Notes: generated from the letters alone by a model not told the origin. A stretch of DNA of 64,000 nucleotides from Bradyrhizobium sp. (GCF_027307225.1 NZ_DAHUXJ010000057.1:1-64000); one strand, 5' to 3'; positions 1 through 8,922 are shown, counted from the first letter of the stretch. A program made the numbers and translations.

Positions 1-323
1 GAGACCCCTTCGCGGATATAGCGATAGGCGGTGTCGATCGATTGCATGCCGCTTCCGCAATTGATCTGCACCGTGAAGGCGACCATTCTTTCGCCCATTC
101 CGAGGCGAAGGGCAGCAACCCGCGCCGGGTTCATCTCGTCGGCAATGACATTGACGCAACCCAGAATGACCTGATCGAACGCATCGGGCGCAAAGGGTTG
201 GCGCGCCAGAAGCGGCCGGCCGCACTGTACGGCGAGGTCGACCGGTGTAAAGGGACCGGGACCGCTGCGCGCTTTCAGGAATGGCGTCCGGCTGCCGTCG
301 ATGATGAAGACGGGTCGCGCCAT
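1..323 (-). CDS. Acetyl-CoA acetyltransferase (thiolase), N-terminal part, cut by window edge
   Basis: Reading the minus strand from the ATG at 323 gives about 107 residues in one open frame that runs off the left edge. The start (MARPVFIIDGSRTPF) and the block INCGSGMQSID are thiolase signatures. The Cys of INCGSG, about residue 89, would be the acyl-accepting nucleophile. The ATG shares its A with the TGA of the upstream acyl-CoA dehydrogenase gene (TGATG), so the two are probably translationally coupled and act together in fatty acid beta-oxidation, the thiolase cleaving 3-ketoacyl-CoA. The C-terminal His and Cys catalytic residues lie outside the window, so a biosynthetic acetoacetyl-CoA thiolase cannot be excluded, though the partner gene favours degradation. 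Confidence 0.85.
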   Translation of the reverse strand, partial: MARPVFIIDGSRTPFLKARSGPGPFTPVDLAVQCGRPLLARQPFAPDAFDQVILGCVNVIADEMNPARVAALRLGMGERMVAFTVQINCGSGMQSIDTAYRYIREGV

Positions 324-2590
324 CAGCTTGCCGCCCTCTGCTCACCGAGTTCCTGGAAGAACTGGCGCACGTTCGGCTTCTTGTAGATTGGCGAAAGTGC
401 CTCGGGCGCGAAATCGTCGACCTCGACCACCTTTGCGACCGCCTCATGCGTCGCCTTGAGTTTTTCGCCTTCAGCCTGGGTAATCACGCCACGTTTTACG
501 GCTTCCTGCCAATCATGCAGATGCGCCGCACGCATGCGTTTGGATATCTCTTCCGCACCGGTCACGAGGAGGAACGCCTTCTCCAGCCGTGCCACGCCAC
601 CGTCGTCGTCGACATGTGCGAGGTCGGGCGTCAGGCGGTCGCGCACCGCCGACGGCTCCAATATCAGTTGGGCGCATTCGTGCACCACGCGGTCGGAAGG
701 CCCGAGCACGCGCGCGCCGAATGGCTGGACAACGAGTTTCAAGATGGCGGCGACGAACCGGTTGGGCAGGTTGGCCAGAATTTCGGCCAGGCGATTCTCG
801 ATGGTTCGGAAGCCGCTGGCCATGCACCATTCGAGCGCGGCGAAATCGGTAGCCTGGCGTCCTTCGTCCTGCCAGCGCTTCAGCGCGGCCGACAGCAGGT
901 AGAGCTCGGACAGGATATCGCCGAAGCGTGCCGAGAGCATTTCCTTGCGCTTGAGCGCGCCGCCGAGCGTCAGCAGTGCCATGTCGGCGCAGAGCGCAAA
1001 GGCCGACGAGTAGCGCGAAAGCTGGCGATAGAACTTCGTCGCCGCGCCCGCGTCAGGCGCTGGCGCGAGTAGACCGCCGGTCCAGCTCCGGCCCAAGGCG
1101 CGGAACAACGTCGCCACGCTGTGTCCGACATGCTTCCAGAACGCGTCATCGAAGGCATCCAGTCCCTTGGCGTGGTCTTCCTCGCCGAGCGCGTTCATCT
1201 CCTGCAACAGATACGGATGGGCGCGGATCGCCCCCTGGCCGAATACAATGAGATTGCGCGTCAGGATATTGGCGCCTTCCACCGTGATGCCGACCGGCAC
1301 CGAGCGATAGAGATTGCCGATGTAATTCTGCGGGCCGTCGATGACGGCCTTGCCGCCGTGAATGTCCATCGCGTCGTCGATCGCGATCCGCATGCGCTCG
1401 GTCGCCTGCAGTTTCATGATGCCGGAGATGACTGCCGGATGGTGGCCCTCGTTGAGCGCCGCGCAGGTCAGCCGCCGCGCCGCGTCGAGCAGATAGGCCG
1501 TGCCGGCGATACGGGCGAGAGGTTCCTCGATGCCTTCGAACTTGCTAATGGAAATGCCGAACTGTTCGCGAATGCGCGCATAGGCACCAGTGGTGCGGGC
1601 CGCGTAGGCCGCGCCCGCCGCCGACAGCGAGGGCAGCGAGATGCCGCGGCCCGCGGCAAGCGCCGTCATCAGCATCTTCCAGCCCTGGCCGATGCGTTCC
1701 TTGCCGCCGATGATGTAGTCGAGCGGGATGAAGACGTCCTTGCCCCAGTTCGGACCGTTCTGGAACACTTGCATCGCCGGCAGATGCCGGTGGCCGATCG
1801 AGACGCCCGGAAGGTCGGTCGGGATCAGCGCCACCGTGATGCCGAGGTCGTCTTGGTTGCCGACGAGGTGATCGGGATCGTAGGCCTTGAACGCCAGGCC
1901 CAGCAAGGTCGCGATCGGCCCGAGCGTGATGTAGCGCTTATGCCAGTTGAGACGAAGGCCAACCGCCTCCTTGCCCTCGAACGTGCCTTTGCAGATCACG
2001 CCCGAGTCGATCATCGAGGCAGCGTCCGAGCCGGCCTCCGGGCTGGTCAGGCCAAAACATGGAATGTCACGGCCATCGGCCAGCCGCGGCAGCCAGCGCT
2101 CCTGCTGCTCCCTGGTGCCGAAGCGCATCAACAGTTCACCGGGGCCGAGCGAGTTCGGCACCATCACGGTGACCGCCGCAACCAGCGAGCGCGACGACAA
2201 TTTGCGCACGACTTCCGAATGCGCGTAGGGCGAAAATCCGAGCCCGCCATGTTCCTTCGGAATGATCATCCCGAAGAACTTCTTCTGCTTGATGTAGTCC
2301 CATACTTCGGGCGGCAGGTCGCGCCATTCCCAGTTGATCTTCCAGTCGTCGAGCATCGCGCAGAGCTCGTCGACCGTCTCGTTGAGGAAGGTTTTTTCCT
2401 CCCCGGTCAGTGTCGCCGGCGCCTGCTTGAGCAGCTTCGACCAGTCCGGGTTTCCGGTGAAGAGATCGGCATCCCACCAGACGTCGCCCGCCTCGAGCGC
2501 CTCACGCTCGGTATCGGACATCGACGGCAGGACGCCGCGGGCCCAGGAGAAAATCGGCTTGGTCAGAAAATCGCGGCGGAAGGAGCTCAT
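323..2590 (-). CDS. fadE: Long-chain acyl-CoA dehydrogenase, FadE type
   Basis: A 755-residue flavoenzyme predicted to catalyse the first, FAD-dependent oxidation of acyl-CoA in beta-oxidation. Recognisable blocks are PKEHGGLGFSPYAHSE, the FAD/substrate stretch FGLTSPEAGSDAASM, and VEGANILTRNLIVFGQGAIR, which closely resembles Escherichia coli FadE. The long C-terminal extension beyond the normal 380-residue ACAD fold is also FadE-like; the E. coli protein has 814 residues. An in-frame extension to 2695 exists, but the ATG at 2590 has AAGGA about 8 bases upstream and begins the conserved MSSFRRDFLTKP, so it was chosen. The gene runs into the thiolase with a one-base stop/start overlap. The TetR gene at 3502-4107 is a possible but unproven regulator. 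Confidence 0.88.
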   Translation of the reverse strand: MSSFRRDFLTKPIFSWARGVLPSMSDTEREALEAGDVWWDADLFTGNPDWSKLLKQAPATLTGEEKTFLNETVDELCAMLDDWKINWEWRDLPPEVWDYIKQKKFFGMIIPKEHGGLGFSPYAHSEVVRKLSSRSLVAAVTVMVPNSLGPGELLMRFGTREQQERWLPRLADGRDIPCFGLTSPEAGSDAASMIDSGVICKGTFEGKEAVGLRLNWHKRYITLGPIATLLGLAFKAYDPDHLVGNQDDLGITVALIPTDLPGVSIGHRHLPAMQVFQNGPNWGKDVFIPLDYIIGGKERIGQGWKMLMTALAAGRGISLPSLSAAGAAYAARTTGAYARIREQFGISISKFEGIEEPLARIAGTAYLLDAARRLTCAALNEGHHPAVISGIMKLQATERMRIAIDDAMDIHGGKAVIDGPQNYIGNLYRSVPVGITVEGANILTRNLIVFGQGAIRAHPYLLQEMNALGEEDHAKGLDAFDDAFWKHVGHSVATLFRALGRSWTGGLLAPAPDAGAATKFYRQLSRYSSAFALCADMALLTLGGALKRKEMLSARFGDILSELYLLSAALKRWQDEGRQATDFAALEWCMASGFRTIENRLAEILANLPNRFVAAILKLVVQPFGARVLGPSDRVVHECAQLILEPSAVRDRLTPDLAHVDDDGGVARLEKAFLLVTGAEEISKRMRAAHLHDWQEAVKRGVITQAEGEKLKATHEAVAKVVEVDDFAPEALSPIYKKPNVRQFFQELGEQRAAS

Positions 2591-2789
2591 GGCGATGTCC
2601 TTGGATTCGGCGGCGCGGGCCTCAATTCTAACGGAAGAAACGGGATTCGGGTGAACACTTCGCCCGGAAAAAAGCACAAATTGATGCGCCACCACCGGAA
2701 CGATTGTTTCCGTTCCTGGCTGGAAATGACCTGCGTCCAGTATGGTTTAGTCCAGTAACTTAACCGCTAACGAAAACCGCCGGAAACCC

Positions 2790-3413
2790 TCAATCCGGCC
2801 GCTGCATTTCGAACATGGCGTCCTGCCTGATCTCGAAATAGTCGCCTTTGCGGCCGGCGCGCACGATGGGACGGGCGAGCGCCGTCTGATAGACGCCGTC
2901 CTTGATCATGGCCTTGTCAATGTGGACGGCGACAACCTCGCCAAGCGTCAGCCAGGCGTTGGCTTTCTTGCCGTCGGCCCCCTGCAACTGCACGATCTGG
3001 GTCACCTTGCATTCGAACGAGACCGGGCTTTCGGCGACACGGGGGACGTTGACAAGCTTGCCCGGCGCGGCGGTGAGGCCTGCGATCGAGAACTCGTCGA
3101 TCTCGTGGGCGACATGCGCGGCGGTCGCGTTCATCTGCTTCGCAAGATCCTTGGTCGCGAGATTCCAGACGAACTCGCCGGTCTCCTGGATATTGGCGAC
3201 GCTGTCCTTCCAGGAAGTCGAGGAAAAGCCGATGATCGGCGGGGTATAGCAGAAACCGTTGAAGAAGCTGTAGGGCGCGAGATTGACGTTGCCCTTGGCG
3301 TCGCGCGAGGAAATCCAGCCGATCGGACGCGGCGCGATGATGGCATTGAACGGATCGTGTTTGAGGCCATGGCCGTTTTTCGGCTCGTAATAGTGCAGAT
3401 CTTTTTCGGTCAC
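2790..3413 (-). CDS. Flavin reductase-like FMN-binding protein
   Basis: A 207-residue soluble protein of the flavin-reductase-like split-barrel family that binds FMN. The N-terminal signature IIAPRPIGWISSRDAKGNVN followed by NLAPYSFFNGF is characteristic of this group, and GFSSTSWKDSVANIQETGEFVWN is the usual second block. Family members include NAD(P)H:flavin oxidoreductases and proteins of unknown electron partner; no oxygenase gene sits beside it here. It lies between a TetR gene and fadE, all on the minus strand, but 199 bases separate it from fadE and 88 from tetR, so a shared transcript is possible rather than shown. The specific substrate is unknown. Confidence 0.75.
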   Translation of the reverse strand: MTEKDLHYYEPKNGHGLKHDPFNAIIAPRPIGWISSRDAKGNVNLAPYSFFNGFCYTPPIIGFSSTSWKDSVANIQETGEFVWNLATKDLAKQMNATAAHVAHEIDEFSIAGLTAAPGKLVNVPRVAESPVSFECKVTQIVQLQGADGKKANAWLTLGEVVAVHIDKAMIKDGVYQTALARPIVRAGRKGDYFEIRQDAMFEMQRPD

Positions 3414-3443
3414 GCTTGGGTCTTCCTGTGAAATGCGTCATTC

Positions 3444-3468
3444 CGGGATGGTCCGAGGGACCATCCCG
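3444..3468. repeat. REP-like palindrome, perfect 11-bp stem
   Basis: CGGGATGGTCC and its exact reverse complement flank a 3-base loop (GAG). The preceding bases GCGTCATTC also precede the imperfect palindrome at 7375-7416, which has the same GGGATGGTCC core, so the two look like members of one short dispersed repeat family. No T-run follows on either strand, so a simple intrinsic terminator is unlikely. Confidence 0.6.
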
Positions 3469-3501
3469 CAAGAACAACATAGCGGCAAAATGCGTGGAGG
3501 G

Positions 3502-4107
3502 CTATTTCCGAACCGCCAGCCCAACAAGCAGGAAATCGATCATCTGCTCGATCGGCGCGTGAGGCTTGGGCTTGTTGACCGCCTGGGCAATCATCTGCGG
3601 ATGAAAATACCCCATCATGGCCTGGCAGAGACAGAGGGCCGTCAGCGGCACGTCGGCCGTCTCGAACTCGCCTGAGGCGACGCCTTGCGCGACCACGCCG
3701 GCGATGGCCTCGACGACAGTCTGCATATGCGCAACGCAGACTTCCCAGCTCTCTTCCATCGCGATCTCGACCATTTCATGCAACTTGGAATCGCCGACGA
3801 AGCGCTCCGAGTTCATGCGGTGGATCGTGGTCAACAGCTGGCGCAGGCGGGGCGTCGCAGGACCTGGCTTCGCCAGGATCGCCCTCGCAGCCATCTCCAC
3901 TTCCCCCATCAGCCCACGCGCGACCCCTTCGTGGATCGCCTTCTTCGATTCGAAGAAGCGGTAGACGTTGGCCGGGCTCATATGGAGCTCTTTGGCGATG
4001 TCGCCGACGGTGGTCTTCTGGTAGCCGATCTGGCGGAACAGCCGCTCGGCCACCTCGAGAACGCGTTCCCGGGTGTCGGTCTCGGTATGTTCGGCAGTCA
4101 GTGTCAT
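3502..4107 (-). CDS. TetR-family transcriptional regulator
   Basis: A 201-residue repressor-type protein. The N-terminal helix-turn-helix reads RLFRQIGYQKTTVGDIAKELHMSPANVYRFFESK (about residues 21-54 overall), a textbook TetR DNA-binding region. The C-terminal two thirds is the variable ligand-binding domain. It lies 84 bases downstream of the RND pump gene on the same strand, so it most likely controls the mfp-rnd-tetR unit in response to a pump substrate; the palindrome at 8573-8601 upstream of the fusion protein gene is a candidate operator. Control of the fatty acid genes further downstream is an alternative. The ligand cannot be inferred. Confidence 0.85.
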   Translation of the reverse strand: MTLTAEHTETDTRERVLEVAERLFRQIGYQKTTVGDIAKELHMSPANVYRFFESKKAIHEGVARGLMGEVEMAARAILAKPGPATPRLRQLLTTIHRMNSERFVGDSKLHEMVEIAMEESWEVCVAHMQTVVEAIAGVVAQGVASGEFETADVPLTALCLCQAMMGYFHPQMIAQAVNKPKPHAPIEQMIDFLLVGLAVRK

Positions 4108-4124
4108 CTCTGTACCCAGCTCAC

Positions 4125-4152
4125 CCCTGCTCGATCCCGGAATCGAGCAGGG
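4125..4152. other. Stem-loop between RND pump and tetR genes
   Basis: CCCTGCTCGAT and its exact reverse complement enclose a 6-base loop. The hairpin lies 40 bases beyond the stop of the RND gene and 18 bases before the tetR start. A T-rich tract (CCTTTTG) follows only in the plus-strand direction, which has no gene reading into it. It may therefore attenuate or process the minus-strand message rather than terminate it. Confidence 0.5.
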
Positions 4153-4191
4153 CCTTTTGCAAACAACATCGCACCTGCGTCGATGTTCAAA

Positions 4192-7100
4192 TTATTCCGC
4201 GGCTTCAGCCAATGGAAATGCGGGCTGGTGGACGCCCTCCTGCCGAGGCGCACGGCCAACATGAACGCTTCCGCCGCTTTCTTCAAGGCTTTTGCGGAAC
4301 CAGAGCGCATAGAGACCCGGCAGATACAGCAGGGTCAGGAAGGTCGCGACGAACAGACCGCCCATGATGGTGATCGCCATCGGCCCCCAGAAGGCCGAAC
4401 GCGACAGCGGAATCATCGCCAGAATAGCCGCCAGCGCCGTCAGCACCACCGGCCGCGCGCGCCGGACGGTGGCTTCGACAATCGCCTCCCGCCGGGTCAG
4501 GCCATGCGCGACGTCGGTCTCGATCTGATCGACGAGGATCACGGTGTTGCGCATGATCATTCCTGCGAGCGCGATGAGGCCAAGCAGCGCCACAAAGCCG
4601 AACGGCTGGTTGGCGACGTTCAGCCCCAGCGACGCGCCAACGATGCCGAGCGGCGCGGTCAGGAACACCAGGAACAGCCGCGAGAAGCTCTGCAACTGGA
4701 TCATCAGAAGCGTCAGCATCACGATGACCATTAGCGGAAACAGCACGAAGATCGAGGCATTGCCCTTGGCCGACTCCTCGAACGCTCCGCCCGGCTCGAT
4801 CCGGTAGGCCGGTTCGAGATGATCGCGGATGTCCTGAAGTTTCGGCCAGATCTGGTTGGTGACGTCAGGCGCCTGCACGCCGTCGACGACGTCGCCCCGC
4901 ACCGTGATCGCCATGTCGCGGTTGCGCCGCCAGATGATCGGCTCCTCATGGTCGTATTCGATCTTGGCGATCTGCGTCAGCGGCACCGCGACCCCGTTGC
5001 GCGAGGTCACCGTGAGATCGCCGACATGGCCGAGATCCAGCCGCTCGGAAGGCACGGCTCGCGCCACCACGTCGATCTTCTCGACGCCATCTCGCACGGT
5101 CGTCACCGGCACGCCCGAGATCAGCATCGCGAGCGCCTGCGACACGTCCTGCGGGGTCAGGCCCAGCGCGCGGGCGCGATCCTGATCGACCACGAGCTTC
5201 AGGTACGGCGACTGTTCGTTCCAGTCGAGCTGCGGATCCTTGATGTTCTTGTTCTCCCCGACAATGTCGCGCACCTTGTAGGCAATCTCGCGCACAACCT
5301 TCGGATCCGGTCCGATCACGCGGAATTGCACCGGGAATCCGACCGGCGGCCCGAAGTTGAAGCGGTCGACGCGTACCCGCGCCTCGGAAAGATCGCCCTC
5401 ATCGACCGCCTTCTCGATTTTGGTCTTGATCCGTTCGCGCGCCTCGACGCCCTTGGCGACGATCACGATCTCGGCAAACGCTTCATTCGGAAGCTGCGGG
5501 TTGAGCCCGAGCCAGAAGCGCGGCGATCCCTGCCCAACGTAGGAGGTGTAGGTCGCGATGTCCTGATCGCCCTTGAGCAGTTCTTCGGCCTTCTTCACGG
5601 ATTTTTCCGTGACGTTGAAAGCCGTTCCCTCGGGCAGCCGGAGTTGCAAAAACAGTTCAGGACGCTCGGACAGCGGGAAGAACTGCTGCTGGACGTGGCC
5701 AAACGCGACGATCGAGGCGACGAAGACGCCAACCGTTGCGAGCACGGTCTTGACGCGGTGGTTCACACACCACTGGATCACGCGGCGCAAGCTCCGATAG
5801 GTCCGCGTCTCGTAGATCGCATGCGGATCGTGATTCTGGTGAATCTTGACGTTCGGCAGCAGTTTGACGCCGATATAGGGCGTGAAAATCACGGCAACGA
5901 ACCAGGAAGCAACCAGCGAAATCGCCACGATCCAGAAGATGCCGCCGGCATATTCGCCGACCGCCGAATTGGCAAATCCGATCGGTAGAAAGCCGGCCGC
6001 TGTGACCAGCGTGCCGGTCAGCATCGGGAAGGCGGTGGATTCCCAGGCAAAGGATGCCGCGCGAATGCGGTCCCAGCCCTGCTCCATCTTCACGACCATC
6101 ATCTCGACCGCGATGATGGCGTCATCGACCAGAAGGCCGAGCGCGATGATCAGGGCGCCAAGCGTGATCCGGTGCAGGTCGAGCGACATCGCGTCCATCA
6201 CGATAAAGACGATCGCAAGAACCAGCGGCACCGAAGCCGCGACCACGATGCCGGTGCGCCAACCGAGCGCCAGAAAGCTGACGAACAGCACGATCGCGAG
6301 CGCTTCAACGAAGGAGTGTACGAATTCGTTGATCGCGTGCTTGACTACTTCGGGCTGATCGGCGATGCGGTCGACATTGATGCCCTGCGGCACCGCCCGC
6401 ATGAACTCAGCGGTCGCAGCGCTCACATCCTTGCCGAGTTCGAGGATATTGGCGCCCTTGGCCGTGACTACGCCGATGCCGATCGCAGGCTTGCCTTCCT
6501 GGCGCACGACAAAGCTCGGCGGATCGACATAACCATGGCTGACAGTTGCGATATCGCCGAGGCGGAACACGCGGCCGTTGCTTTCAACCGGCGTCTCCGC
6601 CACGGCCTTGACGCCATCGAGCGCGCCGGTGACGCGGAGCGGCACGCGCTGCGCGGACGTCTCCACCGTTCCGGCCGGCACGACATTGTTCTGCTTGGCG
6701 AGCGAGTCGAACAGCGCCTGCGGCGTGATGCCGAGCGTGGCGAGCTTGGCGTGCGAAAACTCGACGTAGATCTTTTCGTCCTGCGTGCCGTAAATATCGA
6801 CCTTGGTCACGCCATTGACCTTCAGAAGTCTTTGGCGAAGACCCTCGGCCGCCTTCTTGAGCTGCGCATAGTCGGCGCCGCCGCTCGTCATCATGTAGAG
6901 GATCGAGTCGACGTCGGAGAATTCGTCGTTGACGACGGGCCCGAGCAGGCCGGACGGCAACTGCCCCTGCACGTCAACCAGCTTCTTGCGCAGCAGGTAG
7001 AACAGGTAGGGCACCTCTTTCGGCGGCGTCGAATCACGGAAAGTGACCTGCATCGCCGTGAAGCCGGGCTTGGAATAGGTCTGCACCTTCTCGAAGTAGG

Positions 7101-7332
7101 GCAGCTCCTGCATCTTCTTCTCGATGGGGTCGGCGACCTGTTCCTGGATCTCCTTGGCGGTCGCGCCCGGCCACATCGCCGAGACGTTCACTACCTTCAC
7201 CGTGAAGAACGGATCCTCGGCGCGGCCGAGCTTCTCATAGGAGAAAAAGCCCGCTACGCCCAACGCGATGATCAGGAACAACACCAGCGCAGGATGACTG
7301 ACCGCCCAGGCCGACAGGTTGAAGCGCTTCAT
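4192..7332 (-). CDS. RND-family efflux pump, inner membrane component
   Basis: A 1046-residue resistance-nodulation-division transporter. The first transmembrane segment is at about residues 12-32, followed by a large periplasmic loop, a central block of membrane segments with the proton-relay motif GLLVDDAIIAVEMM, a second periplasmic loop and a C-terminal membrane block. It would form the proton-driven inner membrane trimer of a tripartite exporter. The ATG at 7332 was preferred over an extension to 7380 because GGAG lies about 9 bases upstream and the protein then starts MKRFNLSAWAVSHPALV, typical for the family. The matching fusion protein gene is immediately upstream; no outer membrane channel gene is seen, so a TolC-like channel encoded elsewhere is assumed. 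Substrate unknown. Confidence 0.92.
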   Translation of the reverse strand: MKRFNLSAWAVSHPALVLFLIIALGVAGFFSYEKLGRAEDPFFTVKVVNVSAMWPGATAKEIQEQVADPIEKKMQELPYFEKVQTYSKPGFTAMQVTFRDSTPPKEVPYLFYLLRKKLVDVQGQLPSGLLGPVVNDEFSDVDSILYMMTSGGADYAQLKKAAEGLRQRLLKVNGVTKVDIYGTQDEKIYVEFSHAKLATLGITPQALFDSLAKQNNVVPAGTVETSAQRVPLRVTGALDGVKAVAETPVESNGRVFRLGDIATVSHGYVDPPSFVVRQEGKPAIGIGVVTAKGANILELGKDVSAATAEFMRAVPQGINVDRIADQPEVVKHAINEFVHSFVEALAIVLFVSFLALGWRTGIVVAASVPLVLAIVFIVMDAMSLDLHRITLGALIIALGLLVDDAIIAVEMMVVKMEQGWDRIRAASFAWESTAFPMLTGTLVTAAGFLPIGFANSAVGEYAGGIFWIVAISLVASWFVAVIFTPYIGVKLLPNVKIHQNHDPHAIYETRTYRSLRRVIQWCVNHRVKTVLATVGVFVASIVAFGHVQQQFFPLSERPELFLQLRLPEGTAFNVTEKSVKKAEELLKGDQDIATYTSYVGQGSPRFWLGLNPQLPNEAFAEIVIVAKGVEARERIKTKIEKAVDEGDLSEARVRVDRFNFGPPVGFPVQFRVIGPDPKVVREIAYKVRDIVGENKNIKDPQLDWNEQSPYLKLVVDQDRARALGLTPQDVSQALAMLISGVPVTTVRDGVEKIDVVARAVPSERLDLGHVGDLTVTSRNGVAVPLTQIAKIEYDHEEPIIWRRNRDMAITVRGDVVDGVQAPDVTNQIWPKLQDIRDHLEPAYRIEPGGAFEESAKGNASIFVLFPLMVIVMLTLLMIQLQSFSRLFLVFLTAPLGIVGASLGLNVANQPFGFVALLGLIALAGMIMRNTVILVDQIETDVAHGLTRREAIVEATVRRARPVVLTALAAILAMIPLSRSAFWGPMAITIMGGLFVATFLTLLYLPGLYALWFRKSLEESGGSVHVGRAPRQEGVHQPAFPLAEAAE

Positions 7333-7374
7333 CGTACTTCTCCAATGAACTTCGAAGCAGTCTTGTTTCTTCTT

Positions 7375-7416
7375 CGTCATTCGGGATGGTCCGAAAGGAC
7401 CAGACCCGGAATGACG
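7375..7416. repeat. REP-like imperfect palindrome within the efflux operon
   Basis: CGTCATTC at the left end pairs with GAATGACG at the right, and an inner GGTCC/GGACC pair closes on a GAAA tetraloop. It shares the GTCATTC...GGGATGGTCC core with 3444-3468. It fills most of the 90-base gap between the fusion protein and pump genes, a common location for REP-type elements, where it could stabilise the upstream message. Confidence 0.6.
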
Positions 7417-7422
7417 TGAAAG

Positions 7423-8529
7423 TCAGAACGACAACGACGACACGACCCGGACCTTCTGGCCCGGATCGAGCTTCTGCACGCCAAGCGTGACGATCTTCGC
7501 GCCCTCGTCGACGCCGCCCGAGATGACGACGCAATTGCTGTCGTAGGATTTGACGGCGACCGGCTTTAACGAGATCGCTCCCTTGTCGTCGACGACATAG
7601 AGCGAAGGATCGCCGCCCTGGCTGTACAGCGCCGACAGCGGCAGTCGCGCCACGCGTTCGGTCGCCTGATCAGCAAGAGTCAGCGTCGCGGTCATCCCGA
7701 GCGAGACGTCGTCGCCCGCGTCAGGCAGAGAGAATTTGGCAAGATAGGTTCGCGTCGCGGGATCGGCCGACGGCGCGATCTCGCGCAGTTTGGCAGCGTG
7801 CTTCTTCTCAGACTCCGACCACAGCGTGACCGTGGCAACGCCCGACTTGGCGCGACTGAGAAGCGTCTCGGGGATCGCGACGACCGCTTCCTTCTCGCCA
7901 AGCCGGGCGATGCGGATCGCAGCCTGACCCGCGGCAACCACCTGGCCAGGCTCGATCATCGTTGCCGTGACGACACCCCTGGTGTCCGCCACGAGCGTTG
8001 CGTAGGACAGGGAATTCTTCGTCAATTCGACCGAGCGCTCGGCGCGATCGAGACGCGCGCGCGCTTCGTCGGCCGCCGCCTTGGCGGAATCGAGCTGCGC
8101 ATCGGTGGCCCAGCCTTTGGCGCGAAGGTCCTTGGCACGCTGCTCGGCTGCGCCCGCCTGGGCCAGCACGCCGGTAGCAGCACCGAATTCCGCCACGGCC
8201 TGCTCGGCCTGCAGTTTCAGGTCGATCTCGTCCAATGTGGCGAGCGGCTGATCGACATCGACCGTCTGGCCGACCTCGACCAGCCGCTTCGCCACCTTCC
8301 CGGGAACGCGAAAGCCCATGTCGGTCTCGATCCGGGGCTTGATCGTGCCGACAAAGCTGCGCTCGGGGGACTGGGCTTCGTAATGGACCGTGGCGACCAG
8401 AACCGGCCGCGATTCCTCATGCTTTTGAGCGACCTTCTCGTTGCAGCCGCCCAGGGCGATTGCGACCGCCGCTAGCGAAATTCCAGCCAAGAGCCTGGAA
8501 TAACTTGAAAAAAATGAGCGGACCAACAT
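7423..8529 (-). CDS. RND efflux periplasmic membrane fusion lipoprotein
   Basis: A 368-residue HlyD/AcrA-type adaptor. The N-terminus has a hydrophobic signal peptide ending in a lipobox (ALGGC, Cys about residue 29), so it should be lipid-anchored and periplasmic. Downstream come a split lipoyl domain (FVGTIKPRIETDMGFRVPGK and the matching DTRGVVTATMIEPGQVV), an alpha-helical hairpin between them, and a beta-barrel domain. It would link the pump encoded at 4192-7332 to an outer membrane channel. It is the first gene of the minus-strand efflux unit. The upstream region carries a palindrome that could be the TetR operator. Confidence 0.9.
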   Translation of the reverse strand: MLVRSFFSSYSRLLAGISLAAVAIALGGCNEKVAQKHEESRPVLVATVHYEAQSPERSFVGTIKPRIETDMGFRVPGKVAKRLVEVGQTVDVDQPLATLDEIDLKLQAEQAVAEFGAATGVLAQAGAAEQRAKDLRAKGWATDAQLDSAKAAADEARARLDRAERSVELTKNSLSYATLVADTRGVVTATMIEPGQVVAAGQAAIRIARLGEKEAVVAIPETLLSRAKSGVATVTLWSESEKKHAAKLREIAPSADPATRTYLAKFSLPDAGDDVSLGMTATLTLADQATERVARLPLSALYSQGGDPSLYVVDDKGAISLKPVAVKSYDSNCVVISGGVDEGAKIVTLGVQKLDPGQKVRVVSSLSF

Positions 8530-8572
8530 CGCGACCTCCTGTAACCACCAGTTCCATGAGGAGTGTCGAGTA

Positions 8573-8601
8573 TTGACTGATAAATGTCAATATTCATCAG
8601 T
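8573..8601. promoter_or_regulatory. Candidate TetR operator upstream of the efflux operon
   Basis: TTGACTGATAAATGTCAA at 8573-8590 has perfect TTGAC/GTCAA arms, and it overlaps a second inverted pair ACTGAT (8576-8581) and ATCAGT (8596-8601). The site is about 45-70 bases upstream of the fusion protein start on the minus strand, where a promoter is expected. Assignment to the TetR protein encoded at 3502-4107 is inference from location and symmetry. Confidence 0.5.
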
Positions 8602-8680
8602 AATCATGAAATCGTGATCGCGAGTTGTCAGGAAAACTCCCGCCCGCTCCGAGGGATAAGGATGGGGACGACAAGGCGGC

Positions 8681-8922
8681 CTAAGCCGCCCTTCCGGAAT
8701 CGGCGAACTCGGCCTTCGATTCGTGGCCGCCGAAGAACACCAGCAGGCCGGCAATCAGCGGCAACGCAGCGAGTACGAGCAGCCCAGGCGAGGTGTTGCC
8801 GGTCGTCTCCTTGACCAGCCGATCAGATGCGGTCCGCCAAAGCCGGCGAGATTTCCGATCGAGTTGATCAGCGCGACCGCACCGGCTGCCGCCGTGCAAA
8901 GGCTCTGCGCAAAATCTGCAAA
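8681..8922 (-). pseudogene. Frameshifted C-terminal remnant of an MFS transporter
   Basis: Two minus-strand reading frames together spell the end of an MFS carrier of the ACS type. From about 8922 one frame reads TAAAGAVALINSIGNLAGFGGPHLIGW. Near 8817 the match switches frame and continues RLVKETTGNTSPGLLVLAAL followed by a hydrophobic helix to the stop at 8681. The DNA at the junction has a single CTGG where the intact product (GW-LVKET) would need CTGGCTGG, so loss of one 4-base repeat unit explains the shift. Only about 80 codons remain of a normal 430; no earlier MFS segments are visible upstream. Confidence 0.7.

Noticed and set aside
1121-2758. 545-codon plus-strand open frame opposite fadE
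   Set aside because: Arg/His-rich shadow of the GC-rich fadE gene; no family motifs and no ribosome binding site. Several similar long antisense frames (for example 15736-17043 and 11245-12375) were discarded for the same reason.
4125-4152. Hairpin as intrinsic terminator of the RND gene
   Set aside because: The T-rich tract is on the wrong side for minus-strand transcription, so it was listed only as a stem-loop.
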